Part shown: piece by piece, positions 38,309-49,900 of the stretch
Layout: every line of letters starts with the position of its first letter
How positions within the stretch are numbered: the first letter of the stretch is position 1
Source of the DNA: Acanthornis magna
Taxonomy: Eukaryota > Chordata > Aves > Passeriformes > Acanthizidae
Assembly (NCBI GenBank): GCA_036785705.1
Contig: JAWUZG010000084.1
Coordinates: 3,903,001-3,967,000 of the forward strand
DNA: 64,000 nucleotides
Direction: 5' to 3'
Notes under the pieces: model-generated
Database searches by the model: none
What the model saw: only the letters and a program-made list of their open reading frames with translations
Told to the model about the DNA's origin: nothing
Made by a program: the position numbers and the translations under genes

Positions 38309-41300
38309 TTTCTACATTCCTACACTTCCCCCGTGTTTCTGTAAGGCCAGCAGCATCTGTTTATGTGAAGGTGATATCTTTAGAGCTGCTGTTTCCATGA
38401 ATATTTGATCTCATCTAGAGTGCCCAGCTCTGCGATTTATGTTAATGAATTAACAATCACTGCAATTTCAGAATATATGAAAGAAATGGAAACGAGCTCT
38501 TTCCCTATATTTATTCCCTCAAATTTGTATTCATTCCTGATTTGCATGTGACTTGAGAGCCACCCACACTGCATCACACAGGTTGGTGTGGCTGGGGTGG
38601 GCTCTGCAGCACAGCAGTGTCTCCTCAGGCTGTGTGGGGGTGCACGTCTGCCTTCCACCTGCGCTGAGGAGCAAGGCTGCCTTCCCAGCATGGCCAGGGG
38701 GTGCTACAGGGGTCACACCTCTGCTAGTCTGTGGGATTTCTTCGTGTTCTTCGGGATATTTAAGCTCATACTGCTTCGTTACTTCTGCAGACTTTGCCTT
38801 CCTTCCAAGCTACCTTTTAGCTCCTCTACACACAGCTACATCAGCCGTTTCCAGGAATGCTGGAAATAGTCACACCAGTGTGCCCTTTCAGAAAAACGAT
38901 TTTGGGAACCGGGAAGAATTGAGAAAGCCTCCCAGGCTCTGCTCCCTGCAGCACACATTACACACAAGCACACACCCAGAGCTTATGGAATAAGCAGCAG
39001 CACTGCAGATGCTGCAGCATTTCATACCAAAGGTGCCACACACTCTTTGCACGTGTGCTTTAACGTTGCCAAGGAAGGGATGTGCACGTTTTCAGGGTGA
39101 TTCCCTGTGCCTCCTATCACTGCCCTCCTCGGTGCTCAGCAATGGAATTAATGTGACAGGAACATGGGAATGGTGACATGTTTGTTAGAGGAGATGGATG
39201 AACACTTCTGTTTATCCTGCCTGCCCAGCTCTCTGGATGGCTCCATCACTACCATCCTTGCCCTTTGCTTCATCAGGAAGGAGCATATTAAAATTCTTTA
39301 GCCTGAAAAAAGATGAGTGAAGGGGGATTTTTGAAATCATGACTAACCTTTCATGGAAGTGATCACCATAGTGAATAGAGAATCACTGCTGCCTCTTAAT
39401 TTATTTTTATTTATTTCATATCTCTCTAAACCTGGATTTCTTACCACTAATTGCTGTACAAATAGCGGATTCAAAGATCACCCTTCCCCAAAATAACACA
39501 CACCCCTTTTGTGCCCTGTTCAGCCCACTGCTGATGGGCAAAGCCTTCTGTGCTGCTTTGAGTTTAATCTGGAGTAGTTTTCCTCTTCCATTCAACTTCC
39601 CAAGTTACTCTGTAGGTGCTCTGTCCCATCCAGACAACATAGTTCCTAGATCAGGTATTCAGGGGTGAAATGTGAACATCTTCTGGCACCACAAAAATGG
39701 ATTTTGCTCCCTCTCCCCAGACATGCTTTCTTTGCTGATGAAAGCATTTGCAAGTGAGAAAATGTCTGTCTGCCACTTTGCTAGCTGAAAGTACAGCCAA
39801 TTTACTTCAGGGAACTACATGGGGCATTTTTTAATTAATCCTTTCCATAAATGTTGACATTGCATTACATGATTGGGATAATGGGTACTAAACTCAGTGG
39901 CTCAGGGTTGTTTTCCAATTTTCATTTTGCAAACATAAAGGAGAGAGAGTATGAGGCTCTCCAAAAATGCCTTCTCTTATGCCAAGGTAATATTTTTTCA
40001 ATCAAACTTCTTCCTTAAACCTTCTTCCATTACCTTCTTTTCTGGCATTTCTAATTCTTGGGAAACTACTGAATTCTACATAGTTATTGTAAAACATGAC
40101 ATTAAGGTAGGCTGCTACTTACCCTCAGGAAACATCCTCAATTCTGCTGGGTTAGGGCTTGCAGAGTGTTCAAACTCTATGAACATAGCTTAAATCTTGA
40201 TAGTGAGCAATGTACACTGAGCAGAGTCTGTCAGTCAGCAGTGAAAAGGAGTCAGTATTTTATTACTTAGAGCACTGAAAGTAATTTAATGAAATTAACA
40301 GAAAAAAACAATTATATCAAATTGCTATGGCAGATATTTGGACTGAAAGTGCAGTGTAATAAACTCATATTCATATCAAAATGGAAAATCATGTTTGGGG
40401 CTGATCATTAATTTTTTTGCACATTTAATGAGCACATTTCTAAACGAATGTAGCGATTGCATTGCAGCATTGATTTTCCTCACCTGCAGTGCACTCACTG
40501 TGTTATTAATGTCATTTATATGAGCAGTTTTACACTAATGCCTCAAGGCATACATTGGTGTTGTTCCTGTTATTGATGGCTTATTGCATCAGGAAAGCTG
40601 GTGCTGATACACACCTGGGAATTTTTTGTCACAACACAGGACAACTGTTTTTGTACCCTCTTCTTTGAACCTCTCAGCTCATTTCTCATCGAAAGGGGCT
40701 CAGTGAGTGGAGGGAGAGTGTGGAATGAGGCACCTGAAGCATCTTCCATGCAACTTCTCTTGTGCTGGTGTGTGCTCATTGTGGGGAGTTTCTGCATTGC
40801 AAGCAGAATTCATTTGCTATTAATTTATTGAAAATGGCTAAATATTGCTGATTGAGGCAGGAGAAGCCTCCCTGTGACTGTTTTTGTTGAATTGCTGTTG
40901 ACAGCACTCCGATTTGGTCCTAGCACTCCAATGGTGCATCACGATTTACTAACTATTGTCTTTACATATTTAGCAATTCCCTGTTGTGGAAATTTAATAA
41001 GGGAGCTGTTATTGAGCTGTATATATTGATAATGAAGCGATGAGGTGACTGGATTTTGAGTTGCAAGTGTAACCAGTGCAATTTACAGCTCACACTAAAC
41101 CACACTAGTTATAGCCAAGGTAAGGGGATTTTAGGAGTTGCTTGGATAACTCATCTTTTTTCTTGCTCGGGTAGTATTACCAGACAGCATTTCAAATTGT
41201 GGAGTAAGATCATTTAATGGCCTGCCCCTTTATGGTCATATACTTGGAAAGAAAATGCTGTTACCTTAATGAGCAATACTCAGACCTGGGAACCATTTGG

Positions 41301-43310
41301 TGATGAGGGGGAGCTGTTGTTGCTGTTGGTTTTTATTGGTGTACAACCAGAGTAAATAGCACTGACACAGCAATGGTGCTGCAAAGAGGATGCAGAAGTC
41401 TGGAAATGGGGGAACATTACACAACAGTCTTTAATTTCATAGTCCCTTTTCTTACTTATTTTTTAAGCCCTTTAAAGTTTTTATCTATTTCAGTAAATAA
41501 TGGATCAAGAACTAGGAATGAACCAGGGCTATGAAGCAAGGGCTGTTATCAGTGAGAGCACTGTCTCAGCTGTAGGATTTGGAAGATGTATTTTTTCTGT
41601 GGAGAACAAATGCAGAAAGGGAAAGGTCTCTTGGGACAAGGCAGCTGCCATGGACTCGGTGCTTTTGAATGTAAAGAGTGAGCACAAGAGGGTTTGTTCA
41701 CAATGCTAATGCAAAATATTTCAAATCAAATTTGAGTTTACTCTTTTTCTGAGTGTCTAGTTTGAGAAATCTAAGGCCTGGTTTAGAATATGTCTTGAGA
41801 AGAGGGAGTTTTGACAGTGCCGCCAAATTCTAGCAGGTCTTTAGAGTGAGTGAATTGTCATTTTTCAGAGGCTTGTAATGAGTAGATTTGGCTGGATAAT
41901 CGTAGGGACACTAAATGACACATTTCTATATTTCACACTCCTGCTCAAAAGAATTTGTGTTCTTGTATTTCTCAAAGTAAGAGCTGCAGTAAATTCTGAG
42001 AGGACAGAATACCAAATTTCATCCTGGATATACTTTTCTAAAAAAAACCCCTGTAATCTGTTTTATTGAAAACCCACATCCCTTTATCCCCACGTTTGAT
42101 TTAAGGATCATCTCTGTATAAAACCTCCTCTTGAACATGCCAGTTTAGAAAACAGAAAAAAGTGAAAATGGGGCATTATGGAAAGAATTCAGCAGCCTCA
42201 GCTGCAGGAGTCCCTAGCAGGGATGCCTCTGATTCGGCACCGCCTGTCACATCGAGAGTGCCACGATCAAAGCTGCACATGAGATCTGGGAACTGAACTC
42301 GCATGCACCAGTCCAGTACATCAGCACTGGGGCATTTCTTGCCTTTCCTTCTTTTTAAGTCTTCAGCGGGTTGTGATTCACGATGCTTTATTAAAAGGAT
42401 TTCACAGCGTTAGCTCTCATTTCAGAGGGAAATTTTCATTCCCCTCCAAAGGAGCTGCCGAGGCGGTTACCTGGCGGGATGCAGCGTGGCAAAAGTATTT
42501 CAGTTTTGAAAAGGTAATAAATATTTACAGCTATTTCTCCAGAGCTCCTTAGTATTGATAAAATGAATGACTCTAATAAAGGAATATTTGTTGAGGCGGT
42601 GATGACTCAGCCTCTGGTGCGATAAACAGAACAGAGACATTGTCCTTCCCTGCTTGGAAGGTGCTCCTCCTGTGGCTTTGTGGCATGAGTGACCAGAGTT
42701 GGCACCATTTGGGCTGCCCCACACCTGTGGACCTCCTGTTGCATCAGAAGCTTGCAGCAGCTCTCTTTGAACATCTATTAATACGCAGCCAAAGTTAAGT
42801 AGAGTTTACTTTTTTGTCAGTTTTAAAAATGCCTAGCTCATAGTGAACAGTTCTCCAGTGGCAGTTTGCTGTGTTCTGATCAGACCATTTTTGTTCATTA
42901 TTGAAAGAAAAATGTGAATATCACCTGCAAAGCTTTCAGAGGTAGCACTAATGCTGGTCAAGGCATGTGTCCAGCTGCAGAATGTGCTGTGCAGTCCCTA
43001 CCCCAGTTAGTCTCAGTTTTGGAGTGAGTGGTAGGTGAACACTGCTCTTGACCTGGATTTCTGGGATAACCAACCCCAGGGGAATAGGCCTGTGGAATTT
43101 TAGAAGGGTGTAATTGGTGGGTTTTACAGAAATTAAACTTCCTTTGAAAATCTCTGCAGCTCAGCAGAGAGCACTCTGTGAATTCCTATTGGGTCATTCA
43201 AGAGTTCCACAGAACAGATTGTCCTTGGTTGAATTTCATAGTATTTTACCATAAAAACCAGAGTGACTCATCGTGCCAAAGCATCGCTCTCTTTGACACA
43301 AGCACCTCTA

Positions 43311-43493
43311 TCACTGTGAGGGTGGTCAAATGCTCCAGCTTTTGCCCCTGGAAGCTGTGGAGTCACCACAGTCGGAGGTGTTTGGAACCTGACAGGACAT
43401 GGCCCTGAGCCACCTGCCCTGGCTGACTCTGCTGTTACTGCTGTGCTGGAATGGATGATCTCCACAGGTTCCTCCTCATCCTTTCTGCGTGAC
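43311..43493 (+). mobile_element. CR1 LINE 3'-end fragment
   Basis: The segment runs in CR1 order: TCACTGTGAGGGTGG, then GGAAGCTGTGGAGTCACCA, then GGAGGTGTTTGGAACCTG. Near the end come TGGATGATCTCCACAGG and TTTCTGCGTGACC, which matches the ATTCTGTGATT-type CR1 terminus. This is the truncated, non-coding end typical of 5'-truncated CR1 copies in birds and reptiles. Family recognition is from memory; the subfamily is not determined. Confidence 0.82.
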
Positions 43494-44453
43494 CTTTTCT
43501 AAGGTGTTTCCTTCCAGGCACCATGCAGGCACACAGCTGGAACCACAGGAAGGGGATAAAGGGCCATGGTCTGTTCCGTAGGATCTGCAGAGACCTCTGG
43601 TCACTGTCAGACCCCAGTGCCTTCGAAATAACACTTTTTAAGAGGCACTAAACCAAACTCAAGCTGTGCTCTTTCCTTTTTCAATCCTATTGCCATGGAT
43701 AACAAACCAGCACTATAGCTCTGTGCTGCAGCATCGCTTGGAGTCTGAGGCAAGGATTTACAAAACCTCTTCAGGAAGGAGAAATTTTTATCATGCGAGC
43801 AGTGGCGGTCTCAGCTGTGAACACGCTGTGTGGTGCCAGGATCTCAGCCACAACTTCTGCTGCCTTGCTTGGGAGAAGGCAATAATGAAGAAACAGCCTC
43901 CAAAGGGCTCAGGAAAACAGTAGATAGCACAAAGCAGAGGTAGGAAAAGTAGTTAGCACATTGATAACACAAGTTTTTGTCTAAGGTGGTGTCCTCTACA
44001 GAAGGTTGCATCTGCCAGCAAGAAAGAACTGTCAGAAATGTGGGCCACCTGTTCATTTTTCCTTCCCCTGCCAGGAGCTTGCCCCTGTGTGACATTGTGC
44101 CTTCTCCAGGTGATGCACTGGCCACCACAGGTGCTGCTCTGCAGCAAAACCAACTCCACCGTTTTGTGAAGATCTGACATTACCAAATATATTTTTCCCC
44201 CAAAGCAGGGGGAGAGACGCTAAAGATTTTCCAGGAAGATATGAGTCAAGTTAAAAAAGTGAGTTTTCCACTGAATGAATGTACCTGTGGGAAACATGAT
44301 GTGACCAGATGTGTAGAAGTTTTTATAACAGCATTATAAATTACAATTTGAGTTTAGATGTCTCTGTTGTAGCTGTGAGAAATCAGAAGCCTTTGGCATG
44401 AAAAAACCTGAAGCACTAAATTGTTCCATTAAACTCTATTGGCATCTTAAATT

Positions 44454-45085
44454 AAGCAGGTCAGCTCATTTCAGACTTAAATTTATAACAACACACCTGG
44501 AAGCCTTTGCAGAGTTGGAGGTCACCCACAAAACAAAATGACACAGTGTATGAAACTTAAAAATCACAGAATCGCTGCAAGAGAAGAATCCTTCCTTAGC
44601 AGCTTGTGAAATTGATACTAAAATGATATTTGACATGTCTGTTTATGGGTTGCTTCATTCCAAGATGGTAATATCCAAGTCCTGCACCAGAGCAGAGAGT
44701 TTAAATTATGCTGATGTGGTGTGTTTGTAATGCACAGTGAGCTGTCATTAGTGCTGCCTCTGTTGGTACTTGACTCAGCTTTTACACGTGATTAGACCAA
44801 GGAAAGGTAGAGTTCCATAGTGCAACTCCAAACATAATCAGTGTTTGGATCCAAATTCATCCCTTCAACACCCCTCCTAGTGGTTTACCTCCACTCACCT
44901 TGCGTCCTATGCAGTTCCATGGAGGCAAAATTTGGCCTTGCAGCTTCATTTTCACCATCTGTACACATACTGGAATTATTCCACAGGGTTTCTGATTTTC
45001 GGTGGAAGTATCCCTGTGTGATTTGACTAAGACCATTAGAAACAAAGGTAGTGAAAAATTAAGTCTGAAATGAGCTGACCTGCTT
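44454..45085. repeat. 27-bp exact inverted repeat with 578-bp spacer
   Basis: The left arm is 44454–44480 and the right arm is 45059–45085. They are perfect reverse complements over 27 bases; the left arm begins AAGCAGGTCAGCTCATTTCA. Matching stops sharply on the outer side. I see no target-site duplication and no transposase. It may be terminal repeats of a very old non-autonomous element, or a locally copied inverted segment. Confidence 0.85.
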
Positions 45086-46857
45086 GACTCTGAAAAGTTA
45101 TATTTATAAGCTCTGACAATGGAACAGTTAAATAAGACAGTTTATTGTGTCAATCATTAATGGACTGTTTCCTAATGATTTCAGCATGGGTCATTACACG
45201 GAGTGATCCAGCAGCACATAAAAACTACTATCAGCAAAACTGAGGGGGAAGGAGATGTTATTGCTGCCTTGCAGCAAAATGCTGTGCAGCGAATTGGCTC
45301 TGCTCAGCTCAGGCATTTCGTGATGCTGCTCTCAGGATTCTGCCCACAGCTCCTTCCAGCCCACTCGGAAAGGGCTCCAAAGCCTCAGTTTTAAGTACAA
45401 AGCAGAAATACAGTGCTAATGTGAGGGATCTTCTCGGGAGGTAAAGCACCCATGTTTTGAGTTTTTTGTTGTATTGCAGTGTCCTGAGGCCTCTATTTCC
45501 AGTGGCAGCTGCGAGCTCACGTGGTTTGCCAGTGCCACAGGCTCTGTCCTGCTCTGCTTGCTCTCCTCCACACAGCAGTGGTCTGCCTAGTCAAAATCCA
45601 ATCTTTGCAGCACCCTTGATCTGATGGAAGGGCTGCATTTTCACTGTCATTTTGCTTGGCTTCCATCTCTCCTTCTGTCCCACTATTGTCCTTTGGACGT
45701 CGAGCGGTATCGAGGGTTTTGCACCCTGCAGGTCTCCCGGCTCCAGGGGCCATGAGGTAACCTACCTCTGCTGTCTTGCTTGGCGTTCTTCAAAAGGCAA
45801 ATGCCCTTCAACAAGATAAAATATGTCAGTTGTGATTCTTAAATCAACTGAAGCATCGAATCAGTTGGTATGCAGGAGCAAAATTACACGAATGGGCAGA
45901 AGAGCTCCAGCAGATGACAGAGGAAGCATGAGATAATATTGACCATCATGTGCAATCCTGTAGCCTAACCAGGATATCTTTTCTGAGCTGCACCAAGAAC
46001 TTCTCCAGCTAGACTTCTTTTGAAAGAGCCTCATTATTCTGTGGTGGATAAAGGAACGTAATACCTAAGATTCATCACCGTTTTTCATTGTGTATGCCTG
46101 AAATATTGCAATTTCATGTTAGAAATAGAATTTTCGGCTCTCTGCCAGTGAGAGGTGGTGGCATTGCTGGCCAGAACTGATCACCCTGCAGCCAGACACA
46201 GTATGGATATCTTGCCATAGCCTTGTCATTCTCTGTCTCTCATAAACACATTCCTTTGCTGCCACAGCCCCACTGTGAATTAGAGCTGCCTGGACCAGTT
46301 GCTCTGCTGACTTTGTAAATATCCCTTGGACTCTTCAGCTGAGACCATCACCATAACTTTCCTTTCTCCCATTTTCCCCCCATCAATCTGTCAATAGCTA
46401 CTGTGCTGCTTCAGTTTTAGTCAGAGCTGGCTGAGTCACACCTGTCACTTGTTATTTACTTGTTCCAAACCGGAGTGTTCTCAGATGAACTGTGAGCAGC
46501 AGGAAAACTCTGCCGTCACGGCTGTGGGAAGAAGCATCGAAACTTTCAGTGCGCACAATAAAATGTTCTCTGGAAAGACTGGTCTAACTTGTTAGCTGTT
46601 TCATGCAGCCCAAAATGACATTTCCCCCAGGTGATTTACACATTGTTATTTCACAGTATTTGCTGACTTTTGCATGAGGATGGAGATGGGGGGAAATCAC
46701 TTTATAGTTTACATAGAGCTTGAGAAATCCTTCATTGTCCTTCTCCAGTGGAAGAAAATCTTTTTTAACCACAGTTGCATTTGAGTTGATGTCTTCTGGG
46801 AGTAAATCAGTACAGAACCTCAAACTTAATTTTCCAGAGTATGCAAAAGTGGTGATT

Positions 46858-46909
46858 GTTTCTCCCTATTTTTTTTTGTGAAATGTTTCTCCCTTTGTTT
46901 TTGTGAAAT
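46858..46909. repeat. imperfect tandem duplication (27 + 25 bp)
   Basis: Two adjacent units start GTTTCTCCCT and end TTTTTGTGAAAT. They differ in the length and composition of the internal T-run. Confidence 0.85.
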
Positions 46910-49900
46910 GTCCTATAGACACTGTAGTCTGATTCAGTCTCAGTTACTCTCAGAGCATTGTAGTGGATGTAGCAGATACTCCTTACTGACTGAGGAAATC
47001 CCAATTTAATAATTTGATATTACTCATAGCATCTCTTCCTGTTAGTAGGTACATTTGCAGACTGGTATACCAAGTGGTTTTAGATTTTATTATAAATAAA
47101 ATAAATTGCAAGGAAATCTGATGCACTTAAGTGAGAAATGGAAAAACATGGCACATAAATTAGAGTGTAGCTGTGGAAGAGCAAGGAACTCCTAAGAAAT
47201 TCTGTGTTGCAAATGCTTTATGTGAAAATTAAAAAAATCCAGTGCTGGAAGTGGGACAGGAAAAATGGATAAAACTTGGACCTTCAAAATGAAGCTGAAT
47301 CGTGTTTAGTAATCCCACAAAACCAGACAATAAGAACAGTCTGTTAAAATATTAGCATGGGCTATCACTTCTATTTAAATACTCGTTGTACCATGGAATA
47401 GCTTAGCTGTTGAATTTCTTGGTCTCGTTTTGTATTTTATTTTATGCATGTATGTATTTGTTTTCCATGTGGTCTTGCTAAGCATGTTCCAGTCATTGGA
47501 AAGGCTCAGTGCATCCCATTGAAAGCACTTTCTGAGTCCTAATCTTTGTCTAGGTAGGAAAAAAATATTGCTGTGTCCCGTCTATTGCTTTTTTTGGGGG
47601 ATTTAGCTTTCCTAAAAATCCTTTGCCATCTGAGGAACGATCTCCTGTACTTGCTGTTCTCATATCTTATGAACTGACAGGAGCAGTGCATCTTCTGGAG
47701 GTTAACTCAGAAGTTATCAAGAAACAGTATCTGATTGGGATGGGCACAGCCCATTAAATCAGCCCTGAAAACACTCCACAGCATGAGAAAAATAGAGATA
47801 GAGTGTGCGGAGAAGAAAATACAAAATAGATTTGAATGTAATAGAGAGGGAGCCAACAGAACTGGTGTAAGATCTGGGCTGTAAAGAAAACCATGGAGCT
47901 ACAGATACATTTGTGTTTGGACAGCATGACAAATTCGCTAGGTTCTTTGGACAAAAAGCTGAGAGCTTCTCCTGCTGCCACCATATAATGAGAAAGATGC
48001 GTTATTATAGTGTCTGAGAGGATATTACCTAATGCTGCTTCTGCATGTGTTGCCTGTAATTTTGATAATGTAGAGAGGTTAGAAGAATGAATCAGTGTTT
48101 GGTAACAGAACAAGCATTTTATTTATTGCTCCTAACTCCTGAGCCCTTTCGCAGCTCCCTTTCATCTTACAGATGCATTTTCTGTGCCATGACTAACAGG
48201 CTCCTCCACCCCACCATGGATCCGTGCCAGTGCACCACGGAATGCAGATCCCTGACTGGATGGTGATTATGTTCTAGCCTGGGGACATGACGGGAGCTAT
48301 AAGTCCTTTGGGGAGCACTGACAAAATGTAACCAATATCTAATCTTTTCATTCCATGGCTGCTGATGTAGCTCTAGTGACACATCTACCAACTCGTTTGC
48401 TGCTGCCTATTAGGCAGCTTCCCACTCACCAGCTACCCTAGGTGTTCATCTGTGCTCCTGGGGAGCAGGAAGTCTATGTTAGTGCAACTTTATTGCTTTC
48501 AATGCCTTCTGTTGCTGTAGAATTTCTTTTCCCGCACAGAACAGATAAATACAAATTTAATCTACCTATTACCATGGTATTGTTTTGTGATGTACTTACA
48601 GTTGGTAATTTTCAGACAGTGTTTGCCAATAGGGAGGCCTTAGGAGAGTAGAAGGGCAGCCAAAACCAGCTCAGTGGTATCATAAAACTTCTATTAATCC
48701 AAGGGCTAGGATTTACTGGCTTTGCTTCCTTGCTTACCACTTTGAAATAATGTCTTGCAAGTGCTGTGGCAGAATGGCTGAAAGTACAGGTGAATTATGG
48801 TTCCTCCTCTGTCTGAACAGGAGAATCCTGCTGCACAACCGATCTTAGGGTTGGTGGGATCCAGACTCTTTTCATTGCCATCTGCAAGGCTGGCTTGTGC
48901 TGGACAGGGCGAAAATTCAGAGCTCTTCCCTCACAATGGCTTACTCCGTAAAAATATTTCCTTAGCCATGGGAGGGAAACACGAACAGCTGCGTCTTCTT
49001 GACAGGGGTGTTGACTTCATCTCTTCTTAGCAGCAACTCTCATTCAGGAACAATTACATTAAAACAAACACCCCAAAATAGACATTTCAGAGTTGCTTTG
49101 AAAATGAAATTTAAAAAGGGTTTGTTTCTTTATTTATTTAATATTTATTTGTTTAAGGCCATAAAATAAATCATAGTACCTCTTAGATCCTGCATGCTTC
49201 AAAATGAATCCTTTTGTGTCTTCCAATACTAAATTATTACTCCCTTTTATCCAGAGCAAGGAACATTTTTGCCTCAGTCACAGCAGTAAGGGTTCGACTA
49301 AAAACTGAACTTTAAAATTTTTGTGTGTTGCAGTTTCTATACCCTTTGGTTAAAAACCAGTGAGGTTCATTATAGGAAGGCCACTTCAAAGACCAAATTT
49401 ACATTTTTTGATGGTACAAATTTTCTGAGCACAGACCTAGACTGTTAATCCCATCAGGATAGACCTCCTATAACCTCCTGTAAATTTTAGATGTTTTGGG
49501 CAGATTCTTTTTGGCTGATGGGAGCTGTGACTATTTGCAGTGGATTTAAACTGCAGCTCTAACATTGTGTGTGATGAGAGTGAATTTCCTATAGTATGTG
49601 TTTACTTTGTGCCTTATTCATTACTGTGAGCTGTTTTCCAGGGAACTGCAAGGAAGTGTTTACTATACTAACTGATCATCTGGGTCATTCTGGTAAATAG
49701 AAACCTTCTGGAATAAACAGATCACAGTCTGAGCTTTGTGCTGGTGAATTTTTATGCATCAATGTTTCTACAGTAATGTTGAAAATGAATAATTCTACAG
49801 ATTTAGAATTTTTTATTTTTTTGCCTCTTTCTCATTTGTCCCTGTCACAGCCCTGGTTGGAGAGGTCTCTAACCCACCAGGCAGTTAGCCAAATTGGCAG

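Larger units (their letters stand above)
27801..43310 (+). other. long first intron, middle part
   Basis: No exon or gene was recognised. Elements listed separately are a G/T-rich tract (29368–29456), a weak antisense CR1-like stretch (about 30,950–31,020), a tandem duplication and palindrome near 32 kb, and a 22-bp duplication at 36.9 kb. Segments at about 31,690–31,800, 34,430–34,650, 38,390–38,560 and 40,390–40,560 look like conserved non-coding DNA by composition only. Confidence 0.6.

Noticed and set aside
44560..44600. ATCACAGAATCG string as an antisense CR1 terminus
   Set aside because: The neighbouring bases do not continue the CR1 consensus.
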